Assembly: GCA_024867545.1 (NCBI GenBank)
Contig: JANFNE010000020.1
Location: 930,001 to 994,000, forward strand
Direction of reading: 5' to 3'
From: Phytopythium helicoides
Lineage: Eukaryota; Oomycota; Peronosporomycetes; Pythiales; Pythiaceae
DNA: 64,000 nt
Shown: piece by piece, positions 11,096 to 21,300 of the stretch
Layout of the letters: each line of letters opens with the position of its first letter
Numbering within the stretch: the stretch's first letter is position 1
Notes under the pieces: generated by a model
Told to the model about the DNA's origin: nothing
Database searches by the model: none
Seen by the model: only the letters and a program-made list of their open reading frames with translations
Program-made: the position numbers and the translations under genes

Positions 11096-12781
11096 ATGCT
11101 ATTTACATCAGCTATAAAAAAAAAAACACCTGGCAACTTCAATGCGGTGAGCGGGTCCACTCCCGACACCTCCAACGAGGGACAGTCCCTCGTTTCGACG
11201 ACAAGATCGGACGAAGCGTGGCGCGTGGGTACTACACCCGCATTCTCTGCGCCGTTGTCTGCTCCTCTCTCGGTGGGGCAGTCTCCTCCTGCCGCGGCAC
11301 CACCGCCCGCCTCCTCTGCCGCTGCAGTCGCAGATCTGACAATGACGGAGCGCGTGGTGGTCGAGAGCGTGCGCGTCAAGCGCGTGGAGACCGAGAGTGT
11401 GCGCTACGAGCGAGTGGAAGGCGCGCCGTCGCCCACGCCGTCGGCGTCGCCGCCCTCGTCGTCTCCGGAGAGCAAGAGCGGCGCCAGACGCAGAGGGAGG
11501 CAGTTCCGCGCCGTGGTGTCGCCGTTGGACCCGGCGGACTCGCGCTCGGGCGTGCACTCGAGCGAGTTCCGCGGCATTTACAACCTCGCGCTCATCTGCG
11601 GCGCGCTGTACACGTTCAGCACCATGGTGTCGAACCTGCGGTCGAGAGGAGACATCACGGACCTAAAGCTGTGGATCGCGGTGTTCGGCTCCTCGCACTT
11701 CCTCGAGGTGCTCGCCACGTTTGCGTGTCAAGGCGCGTACTCGTACACGGCGCTGCTGCCGGTCTACATGGCGGGCACGCGGTGGTTCAGCAACCGGCTA
11801 CTCATCAACATCGTGCACCACATTCTCCAGAGCATACTCTTCTTCTTCACGTCGGCGTTCATCATCTACCGCGATTGGGGCACAATCCACGCTGTCTCGG
11901 CATTCGTCGAGTGCCTCGTGCTGCTCATGAAGATGCACTCGTACATCCGCACGAAACTCGAGATCTCGCGCCGCGACGGCGTCCCACCAAAGCCCGACTT
12001 GAAGGACTACACGGTGTATCTATTCCACCCAACACTTGTGTACGAGCCCAAGTTTCCCAGGACTGATCGCATTCGTTGGGGATATGTAGCCGAGAAGTTC
12101 CTTGCCAACTCGCTCGCAATTGCGCTTTTCTATATCATCGTGACGGACCATGTGATGCCGCAGCTCGAGAACTCGGGGCTCGAGAACCCCGTCATTGTGA
12201 TTGTCAATTTGCTGCTCCCGTTCCTTGGGTGCTACCTCATGATCTGGTTCATCATTTTCGAGTGCATTTGCAACGGCTTTGCGGAGATCACGTACTTGGC
12301 AGATCGCGACTTCTACGAAGACTGGTGGAACTCGACGACTTTTGACGAGTTTGCGCGCAAGTGGAATAAGCCTGTGCACGAGTTCCTCCTTCGACATGTG
12401 TATCTCGAGTCGCTTGAGAACTACAAGTTGACGCGGCGCAGTGCGACGATGCTGACGTTCTTGGTGTCGGCAGCTCTGCACGAGTGTGTGTTCGCCATCA
12501 TCTTCCGCACGGTCAAGATGTACTTCTTCTTCCTGCAAATGTTTCAGTTGGTCCTCATTCTCTACGGCCGCGGGCTGAAGGGCACGCGATTGGGGAACTA
12601 CATTTTCTGGTTTGGAATGATCGTCGGCATTCCTTTGCAGGCAGTGCTGTATTGCCGTGAGTACCATGGTGGCGAGCCCATCTTCATGAACGTCATGGTG
12701 CCGACGATGATCATGGGTTTTGGAACCGCGCTGGTGTCCTCGTTGGTGTACGTTCGCCATGGAAAGAAGAAAGCTGAGTAA
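11096..12781 (+). CDS. MBOAT sterol O-acyltransferase-like enzyme (ARE/SOAT type)
   Basis: These ER enzymes move an acyl chain from acyl-CoA to a sterol or to diacylglycerol. One exon. Marks of the SOAT/ARE branch are HPTLVYEPKFPRTDRIRWGYVAEK, FYEDWWNSTTF (residues 406-415) and PVHEFLLRHVYLESL; the presumed catalytic His is His462 in AALHECVF. At least eight hydrophobic segments are visible. Similarity is closer to yeast ARE1/2 and animal SOAT than to DGAT1, though DGAT activity cannot be excluded. The ATG at 11096 opens a Ser/Pro/Ala-rich leader with an early poly-Lys; the ATG at 11342 (MTERVVVES) is an equally possible start. The stop lies 79 bp from the convergent histidine phosphatase. 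Confidence 0.88.
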   Translation: MLFTSAIKKKTPGNFNAVSGSTPDTSNEGQSLVSTTRSDEAWRVGTTPAFSAPLSAPLSVGQSPPAAAPPPASSAAAVADLTMTERVVVESVRVKRVETESVRYERVEGAPSPTPSASPPSSSPESKSGARRRGRQFRAVVSPLDPADSRSGVHSSEFRGIYNLALICGALYTFSTMVSNLRSRGDITDLKLWIAVFGSSHFLEVLATFACQGAYSYTALLPVYMAGTRWFSNRLLINIVHHILQSILFFFTSAFIIYRDWGTIHAVSAFVECLVLLMKMHSYIRTKLEISRRDGVPPKPDLKDYTVYLFHPTLVYEPKFPRTDRIRWGYVAEKFLANSLAIALFYIIVTDHVMPQLENSGLENPVIVIVNLLLPFLGCYLMIWFIIFECICNGFAEITYLADRDFYEDWWNSTTFDEFARKWNKPVHEFLLRHVYLESLENYKLTRRSATMLTFLVSAALHECVFAIIFRTVKMYFFFLQMFQLVLILYGRGLKGTRLGNYIFWFGMIVGIPLQAVLYCREYHGGEPIFMNVMVPTMIMGFGTALVSSLVYVRHGKKKAE

Positions 12782-12860
12782 AGTGCCATGGACGATTAGA
12801 TGCGAAGATCTCGTCAATAGATAGCCGATGCGACGTTCGCGTTGTCCCGACTCGTTTGCT

Positions 12861-13716
12861 TTATTCCCATCGCTTGGCTAATTCACTCAACGGTACTTCA
12901 TGCAGTTCGCAATTGTGAAGTTTCCGGGTCATCCCGAGCATGCGCTTAAAGAAGGAGCTGTGTCCAACTACCACGATGTGCTGCTCCGGTCGCGCTACGA
13001 GATGGCGCACAAACTCACGGATTCGCGCATCCAGCTGGCTTTCACTCTCTCGCAGTGGTAACACTTCCTTTGGTGTGGTAGGCACCAACACTGCGGGTGT
13101 TGGTTTGTTGCTTTCAGTGGAGACCCACCAGTTTGGGTGCAAAGCAGAAAAGTCGATCGCAGGAAATGACGCCTGCAGCTCGTCGGGCTGGCGTCCGACA
13201 TCACACGCTGTGTCGAGCATCTCTCGGCACATGACGTCAACTACACCAGACACAGCCAGCTGGATTAGCGACAACAACAGAGTACCAACACTACAAAACC
13301 ATCAAACGCACCGACGATTGGTGCGCGGCTATCAGCAAACCCGCCCAGCATGGTCTCGATCGCGCGCGTGAGTGGGCTCGTGATGATCTGAAACCTCAGC
13401 CAGCACGATTAGCGAAAGTCCCAACTTGAGCTACTCTCATCAGACACCTCACCACTTGCGCTGCCTCATCCAAGTGCTTGTCCTTCACTTGCTGCCGCAG
13501 CTCCGCCGCCTGATGCTCACGCATTACTCATGAGCCCAACATCTCCCACCATCCTCTTCTTTTGCATCTTTCCACCTGTGCTCGGCCCTTGGCGCTCAGC
13601 GGCGCGTCCAGGATCATCGGATCGCGCACCCACAGCCAGGAGAAGTCGCGCAGACTCTTCTTGCGCCACTCGTTGAACGTCGACTCGCCGTGCCTCACGC
13701 AGTAGACGGTCGCCAT
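12861..13716 (-). CDS. Histidine phosphatase superfamily (phosphoglycerate mutase-like)
   Basis: Branch-1 histidine phosphatases use a phospho-histidine intermediate. The N-terminal RHG motif is at residues 8-10 (YCVRHGES), SSPLTRAIET-type sequence appears as ITSPLTRAIET, and the second histidine is in VVVGHSSFF. Exons: 13716-13576, 13509-13453, 13387-13312, 13240-12861, giving 217 aa. The third acceptor is the AG at 13242-13241, which keeps the phase to VVDVMCREMLDTACDVG. The small size and lack of cofactor-dependent PGM signatures point to a broad-specificity or fructose-2,6-bisphosphatase-like phosphatase rather than the glycolytic mutase. Its start is 63 bp from the divergent DTW-domain gene. 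Confidence 0.85.
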
Positions 13717-13779
13717 GGTCTCCTCGCCCGTTCCGGTGTCGCTCCGACTGCGCCTCCACTGCGCGCAATAGTCAGCACA
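13717..13779. promoter_or_regulatory. 63-bp shared divergent promoter
   Basis: Only 63 bp separate the start codons of the histidine phosphatase (-) and the DTW-domain gene (+). Both core promoters and leaders must fit here or overlap the opposite gene. No TATA box or clear initiator was recognised. Confidence 0.5.
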
Positions 13780-14945
13780 ATGTCTTCCGAACGTCGCTCG
13801 AACGTCTCGCTGTCCTCGATGGCTCCATTCTCGACGGCCATGAGCGGCCAAGATGCCGAGCTCAAGGCGGCGCCCGTGAGCGCCTGGGAGCGCCAGCCGT
13901 GCCCCAAGTGCACGCGCAGCTACAAGTTCTACTGCCCAGTGTGCTTTGTGCCAGTCGGCGTGCCCGATGACGTCCAGGTGCCGTCGCTGGCGCTGCCCGT
14001 GCAGGTGCACGTGTGGTTCCAGGACAAGATCAAGAAGAGCACGGCGCCGCACGCCAAGGTGGTGGCGCCAGACGACGTGCACGTCATTCCTTTCCCGGTC
14101 GACGCTGAGAAGACCCCGCAGCCCGCGAGCTACACGCGCGAGAACACAGTGGTCGTGTACCCGACGCCCGACGCGGAGGTCATGGCCGACCTGCCGCGAG
14201 AGACACTAGAGGGCATCCGCAACATGGTATTCATCGACACACCGTGGCAAAAGGCGCCAGTGGTGCTGTTGGACCCCGTGCTGGAAGGTCTGCGCTGCGT
14301 CAAGCTGGCCAAGCCTCCCCATGAGAGTAATTTCTGGCGATACCACCAAGCTGGGGCTGGATGCGTGTCCACCATTGAAGGTGAGCGTCATGCAGTTGAT
14401 TTTCTCTCAGGCAAGTTCTCGTGGGAGCTAAAATGAGCTCTGGTGATGAAATTGCAGCTATCCAGCTCATGCTGATGGAGTACGTGGACGCCATGCAGAG
14501 GGTTGGAGCCCCGCTGCCGCCGCGCGCCGAGAAGACGCAGCTCGCAGACCTGCTGTTCTTCTTCGAGCTACAGTTCACGCGCATCGTCGACGTGTTTGAG
14601 AACGATCCACAGCGGTACCGAAAGCCGCCGATGGACGCGGCCGAGAAGGAGCGCCAGCGCCTGCTGCGCGACCAGAAGGAGGCCGGCAAGAAGCGGCGGC
14701 TCGAAAACAAAAAGGAGGCGTGGGACAAGATTGCGCGTGCGCTGAGCTCGGGCGAGATGCAGGCGCCACCCCGCAAGGAGAAGTGCTTCAACTGCAAGAA
14801 GAAGGGTCACGAGGCCAAGGACTGTCCGAACCCGTGCCGCTACTGCAAGCAGGCAGGCCACTTCAGCGGCAAGTGCTCCATGAAGAAGGTCCGCTACGAG
14901 CAGGCCCAGAAGGAGCAGCTCGTCGTGCGCACCAAGGCGCTGTAG
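13780..14945 (+). CDS. DTW-domain tRNA-modifying protein with C-terminal CCHC zinc knuckles
   Basis: DTW/TDD proteins, including DTWD1/2 and bacterial TapT, make acp3U in tRNA from S-adenosylmethionine. Visible: the N-terminal cysteine cluster CPKCTRSYKFYCPVC, the loop VFIDTPWQKAPVVLLDP at the place of the DxTW motif, and STIEAIQLMLMEY, restored by removing an intron (14381-14457). Exons: 13780-14380 and 14458-14945, 362 aa. The C-terminus carries a Lys/Glu-rich helix and two zinc knuckles (CFNCKKKGHEAKDC and CRYCKQAGHFSGKC). Human DTWD1 lacks such knuckles, so this is a fusion that could help bind RNA. The motif reads DTPW rather than D(S/G)TW. Family call is firm; activity is inferred. Confidence 0.86.
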
Positions 14946-15339
14946 CTGCCAAAGAAGCAATAACAAGCAGCAGATTACCATGCATTTTCGTGTAGATCGA
15001 AGCCCTCCATCAAAGGCGCTCAGCGTTGAAGTGACAACCATCATGTGGTACACCGTACCACATGGATGGTACCATAGTGTTTGCTTCGTGGTGACGTGAA
15101 GAGGGAGAAAATCAAGCCACCTGAGGCATTGCGAGCTGGGGATCCCCGCCCCCCTCCGTGTGTGCGTCCGTCGAGGGGGAAGCCCCGCCAGGCGTCAGCT
15201 GCGCGCTAATCCGGAGCTTCCCGCCGTGCTCCGGTCGCCTTCGGCTCTCCAGGGGCTCGCGTCGCGTCACTAGGCGAAGCTTCACGCGACCGCCTTTCTC
15301 GCTGCCAGGTTTCCCTTTGGTTGACACGCAGGCGGCACC
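14946..15339. other. Intergenic between DTW gene and TOR
   Basis: 394 bp holding the 3' end of the DTW gene, a hairpin at 15042-15064 and the presumed TOR leader. No further gene was seen. Confidence 0.55.
15042..15064. repeat. Inverted repeat with 10-bp arms, 3-base loop
   Basis: CATGTGGTAC - ACC - GTACCACATG; pairing extends about five more bases if one base is bulged. It lies about 100 bp after the DTW-gene stop, so it may be in its 3' UTR. Confidence 0.8.
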
Positions 15340-18300
15340 ATGGCGGACAGCCTGTCGCGCTTCTTGCCGGGGCTGCGCAGCTCCAACAGCAACTACCGGC
15401 AGCGCAGCGCACGTGACCTGCGGCACTTCATCGAGTCCGAGTCGAGAGATCTGTCCCATGGGCTGTACATGAAGTGGGTGACCGACATCAGCGCCAAGCT
15501 CATGGACATGTGCAACTCGAGCGACACGCTCGAGCGCATGGGCGGCATCGCGGCCATGGACGAGCTCGTCGAGCTCTTCATCGCCGAGCGCAACGACCAG
15601 ACCATCATCGAGTTCGCGCACTCGCTCACCAAGGTCTTTGAGAAGATTCCGGCCGCCGACACGCCCACGCTGCGGCTGGCGGCCAAGGCACTTGGCCACA
15701 TCGTGTCCACGGGCGGCACGAGTCTCATTGAATTTGTGGAAGACTACCACGTCAAGCCGGCGCTCGAATGGCTCAAGAACGAGACTTTCCACGTGCGCCG
15801 CCACGCAGCCGTCATGATCCTCAAGGAACTGTCGGTGAATGCGCCGTCGACCGCTTTCCGATACATGGACAAGTACTTTGATTTCATCTGGAGTGCATTC
15901 TGGGATTCCAAGGTCGTGGTCCGTGTCAGTGCCTCCGAGTCGCTGCAGTCGTGCTTTTCACTTATTCAGCAGCGAGAATCCAACAGGAAGACGGGGTGGT
16001 ATTCGCGCGCGCTGGATGAGGCCGAGGGCGCGTTTAAACGCAATAGCTCCGACGCTACTCACGGCGCCTTGCTCATCATTAATGAGCTTCTGCGCAACAC
16101 AGGAGACTTTATGCACTCGCACTACAGCCGCGCGTGCCGGTTGGTGTTCAGCCACCAGGACCACAAATCACCGTCAGTGCGCGCCGCAGTGATTAACCTC
16201 TTTCCACGACTTGCCAAGTTCAATACGTCCGTGTTCGTCGAGAAATGCTACCGCCCGTGCATGAACCACCTCCTTGAAGTACTGTTCTCAGCAACGACCA
16301 CAACGCGACCGGATGCGTTTCTGTCGATCGGAAAGCTGTCACTTGCCATTGGACCGTTGCTTGCGCGCGACGAGCAGGCTCTACTGGCAATCATGAACGG
16401 CATCAAGAGCGGGCTTCAAGTGCGAAGGAAGGATTTTGACACGCACCGCGAGGCGCTCGCATGCTTGCGAATGCTGGCCGAGACGGTTGGACCAGCGCTG
16501 GTCCGCGTTGACTTGGAGTCAATGGTGAACCCTCTTTTCCAAAATGATCTGGATGCCCCGCTGGTGGAAACGCTGACAACAATTGTGAAGCGGATCCCGG
16601 ATTTGAAGAACGTGATCCAGCAAAAGCTTTTCGACCGACTCAGCGGTATTCTGAGCACTCGAGTGGATGGTGGTAGCTCAGCTACGACGCCTCCAAGTCG
16701 AAAGCTGAAAGCCCCGTCGATTTCATCGGTCGCGTCAAGCAATCTGCTCTCGATCTTTTCGAATGCTATGAGCTCCGGCCGTACAGATGGAGGACTGCTT
16801 TCGTCTTCGTCATCCTCCACCTCGTCGTCATCTTCGTCGGCAGCCATGGAAATGATCGCTATGCAGTCTCTGGCGCTTGAGACGCTGGCAAACTTCGATT
16901 TCCAAGGAAACCGGTCAATCCCTATCATGCAGTTTGTTCACGAGACGGTGGTGAAATTCCTGGACCATGACGTTGCTGTTATCCGCAAGAGTGCGGCAAT
17001 CACATGTTGTAAGCTTTTGCTACCGTCGGATGATTCGCGTAGCGGTGGAAGTAGTGGCCGTGGGCCCAGTCCAAGCATTGCCAGCCACGGCAGCAGCAGC
17101 AACGCCATTACTCGCCAAGTTGATGAGTTTACGCGTCCAGTGACATCTGTGCTGGAACGACTCCTGACGGTGGGTATCGCAGATCAAGAGGCAAGCATTC
17201 GTTACAAGGTGCTTGCATCGCTCGACACACGTTTCGACCCGCTTCTTGCTCAGAACGACAACTTGCGCTGTCTATTCATTGCGCTGAACGATGAGGTCTT
17301 CGAAATCCGCCAAACTGCCATGAGTATGCTTGGCCGGTTGACACACCACAACCCATCTGTGGTGCTGCCTTCACTTCGACAAACACTTGTACAACTACTC
17401 GCAGAGCTAGAGTTTAGCGGTGACGCTCGTGGTAAAGAGGAAGGTGCGCTATTGATTGGGTGCGTATTGCGCTCGGCATCCCAGCTCGCACAGCCTTATG
17501 TTCTGCCGATCCTGCGAGTCTTGATGAAGAATCTCCGCGAGGACTCGGAGCGCCGCAGCCACTCACGCAGCACTGTTAGTGTGAGCAAGGCGATTCTCGC
17601 AACTCTGGGAGATCTAGCTGAGGTTGGAGCCCAAGATCTCACGCCGTACCTCGATCAACTGCTTCCTGATATCATCGATGAGATGCGGGACTCCAACAAT
17701 CCCCAGATCCTACAGGTAGCGATCAAAACTCTTGGGCAGCTTGTGTCGTCGACTGGTTGCGTTGTGCTTCCATACCACCAATATCCCGAGCTGCTCGATC
17801 TCTTATGCCAGGCATTGCAGAAGTCTGGTGATGCCTTTGAGTCTTTGCGCATTGAGGCCGGCCGTACAATCGGCATCCTTGGCGCTCTTGATCCATACAA
17901 CCTCCGTTTATTCCACTTGCAGAAGCAGGGCAAACTGACAGGTGGCAAGAAGAAGGAGCTGCGTTCATTTAGTGCTGCTTTGGGATACGGGGAGAAAGCA
18001 GCGCCTGGTGGTCCTGCAAACGCTGGAGGTAACGTGGGACTCGTCAACTTTGGCGGTGTAGCGACGACAGGGACCGCAGGAAAGGGAAACGAAAATGGCG
18101 GCTTTGGCATTCGGATTGGCAACACAACCAATGGCGCACTTGGGATGCTTCAAGGCGTACTCACTGAGGATGAAGAAAACAATGGACCGGTTGAGCTGGC
18201 GCCACCTCGGAAGGTCACAACAAACGACAAACAAACGAGCGGCACGATGACTCGGGTGCAGCTCGAGGCTCCTCCGGTGGATCTATTGCCATCGATGATC

Positions 18301-21300
18301 GAAGACTCGACGCAGTACTTCCCAACTGTTGCTGTGAATGCGCTTACGCGCATTCTGCTCGAGCCCCGTAACTCTGTCCACTACCAGCCGACTTTTGTTG
18401 CTATCATGTACATTTGCAAGAGCCAGCGCAAACGGATCGCACCTCACTTGGACAAGATTATTCCTGCGTTCCTGTATGCAATGGACAAGGTTAATGCGTC
18501 GCTGCGAAGGTTTTTGTTCGAGCAGCTATGCGACCTCGTGGAGATTGTCGAGGAAAAGATCCAACCTCATCTTGATCACACGGCGATGCTGTCGATCATC
18601 ACCCGTTACTGGAACGACCACCTTGAAGAAGTGCTGAATCTCGTGAAAAAGATGGCAACCTCGATCGGTGAAGACTTTCGCGTCTACATGCCCGACTTGA
18701 TCCCGCAACTTCTGCGTGTAATGCGCACTGAGCGTGGAACAGGAAGTGGCAGTAGTAATAGCCGCCCACGCACACTACTAGTTCTCAAGGCCGTCGTTTC
18801 ACTTGGTCGTCTACTCGATGGCTATCTCCACCTGATCATTCCAGCACTCGTTTCATTGATTCAGAGCGATGCTGACTTGAACGCGCGGAAGCAAGCTCTT
18901 GGTTCGCTGGGTTCGATCGTCAAGAAGCTAAACGTCGGTGTGTATGCGTCGAAGATAATCCATATGCTCGCCCGCGTCATTTCATCTCAACAAGAGCTTG
19001 TCTACCTTGCAATGGACTGCCTCTGCTGCATGGTGTATATTATGGGTGATGACTATGCCATCTTTGTCCCAGTGATCAGCCAAGTTCTAGGTCGTCACTC
19101 TTCGTCTCGCGCAAACGATATCTTCGAGCGATATGACTTGCTCGTTTCCAAGATCTTGAAGCACCAGCCTTTGCCTGTTGCCTCGTGGGCTCAAGATCTC
19201 CTCAAATCAGAGCACAAGCATAGCGGTGGAAGCTCCGGTTCTGGATCAGCGACTCCTGCCTATGAGGAAACAAAGAGCCTGCCGTGCGACCAGAAGAATC
19301 TGATGAAAGCATGGGAAGCCACGCAGCGCTCCACAAAAGAGGACTGGAACGAGTGGATTCTTGCGTTCTCAGTCGAACTTCTTCGTGAATCCCCGTCCCC
19401 TGTACTGCGAGCTTGTAAAGAGCTCGCTTCGGTGTATCAGCCACTGGCCCGCGAGCTGTTCAACGCCTCGTTTGTAAGCGTGTGGCCGCACCTATCGCCC
19501 CCCACCCAGGACAACTTGATCCGATCGCTCGAGTCAGCGTTCCAGTCACCAAACTTGCCGTCTGAGATTTTGCAAACGCTGCTGAATCTAGCAGAGTTCA
19601 TGGAGCATGACGACCAGCCGCTACCTATTGACATTCGACTCCTGGGCTCTCTGGCTGATAAATGCCATTCGTATGCGAAGGCTTTGCACTACAAGGAGCT
19701 TGAGTTCAACACGAATCCTAGCGCTGATGGAATCCAGGCTTTGATCAGTATCAACTCGAAGCTTGGGCAACCTGAAGCCGCTCGCGGTATTCTAAAGTAT
19801 GCGCTTGCGCATCTCTCTGGCATCGAAGTCAAGGCTTCTTGGCATGAAAAGCTGCTGCGTTGGGATGACGCACTTGTGACGCATGACCGTGTTTTGCGTG
19901 ATAACCCAAACAATGTTGAAGCCATCTTTGGCAAGATGCGTTGTCTGTGGGCAATCGGCGAGTGGCAAAAGCTTGACGAGCACGTGCAGGAGACTTGGGC
20001 GAAGATTTACGGCGACGCACCTCATAACCTCAGCACAAGCGATAACACTGGTGGGGATCACAACTCGGCGAACGGAGCAAACGACACCAATGGAGATACG
20101 TTGCTCGACGTCCCGCCAGCGCTGAAGAAGGAGCTTTGCAGCAGTGGCGCACGTGTGGCCTTCTCCCTTCAAAATTGGGATGCTATTCCAAAGTACATCA
20201 ACTCGGACATGGATGAGACGGAGACACATTTGTTCCAGGCGGTCGTTGCAATCCGCAAGATGGAGCTAGATGATGCAATGCAGTCGATCTCTAAGTGCCG
20301 AAAAGTGATGGATCCGACACTTCGCTCGCTGGTGAGCGAATCGTATGGGCGTGCGTACTGGCCGTCAATCGTTAATCTCCAGACACTCGCAGAGCTTGAA
20401 GAAATCGTGGCTTACCTGAAGACGTTTGCGCACCGAAACAACGGTGAGCTTACTTTGCTGTCGATTTCATCTCAATCATCGTCTTCGTCGTCTAGCGCGT
20501 CTCGACGCAAGCAAAGCATTAGTAGCCTCAACTTTGCATCGTCTTCGTTGTCGTCGACATCGTACGGACGGGAGAAGCAGCGCGCACTGGAGAAGCTACA
20601 GCAGATCTGGACGCGACGTATGCTTGGTGTCGAGCGAAACCTTGAAGTGTGGCAGAGCCTCATGCTAGTTCGGTCTCTTGTGTTCGATGCTCGTGAAGAT
20701 GTCGATATTTGGCTCAAGTACGCAAGACTGTGTCGGAAGTCGGGCCATCTGAACCTTGCATCGAGTGCACTTTGGCGTGTTGGTGCACAGCCTTTTATTC
20801 GTAGTATCCAACGTGACGAATATGCTCCACTTCCAATCAATCTCGGTGGAAATGCTGGTGCCAGCCAAGGATTTGCGAACGGACTGCTTTCCCTCGCGGA
20901 TGGCGCCGCGCAAGACCCGCGCGTAGCGCTGAGCTACTTGCAGCACTTGTGGGCTGAAAACCGTGAGGACGTTGCACTAAAGCAGATGGCGTACTTTATT
21001 GAGGCTCTCGAACAGCATCAACCTGATGACAACGACCCGAAGAGCAAGGCTGCACTAGTAAAGTTGCGTGTTCAAGTGTACATCCAGCTTGGTGAGTGGC
21101 AGATGGCGCTTGCCGAGCCTCGGAAGGGTGCGATGAACGGTGAGGGTGATCGCACTAGCCTCAGCAGCATTAACAGTGGACTGAGCGACAGTGACGACGA
21201 GGACGATGGCGTATCATTCGACCAGGTTTTGGATTGTCTAGAGACAGCAACTCGTCTTGACCCAACCAACCATCGTGCTTGGCATGAGTGGGCACTCATG

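Noticed and set aside
11218..12066. 282-codon frame overlapping the acyltransferase
   Set aside because: An out-of-frame shadow rich in Arg/His; the MBOAT frame carries all conserved motifs.
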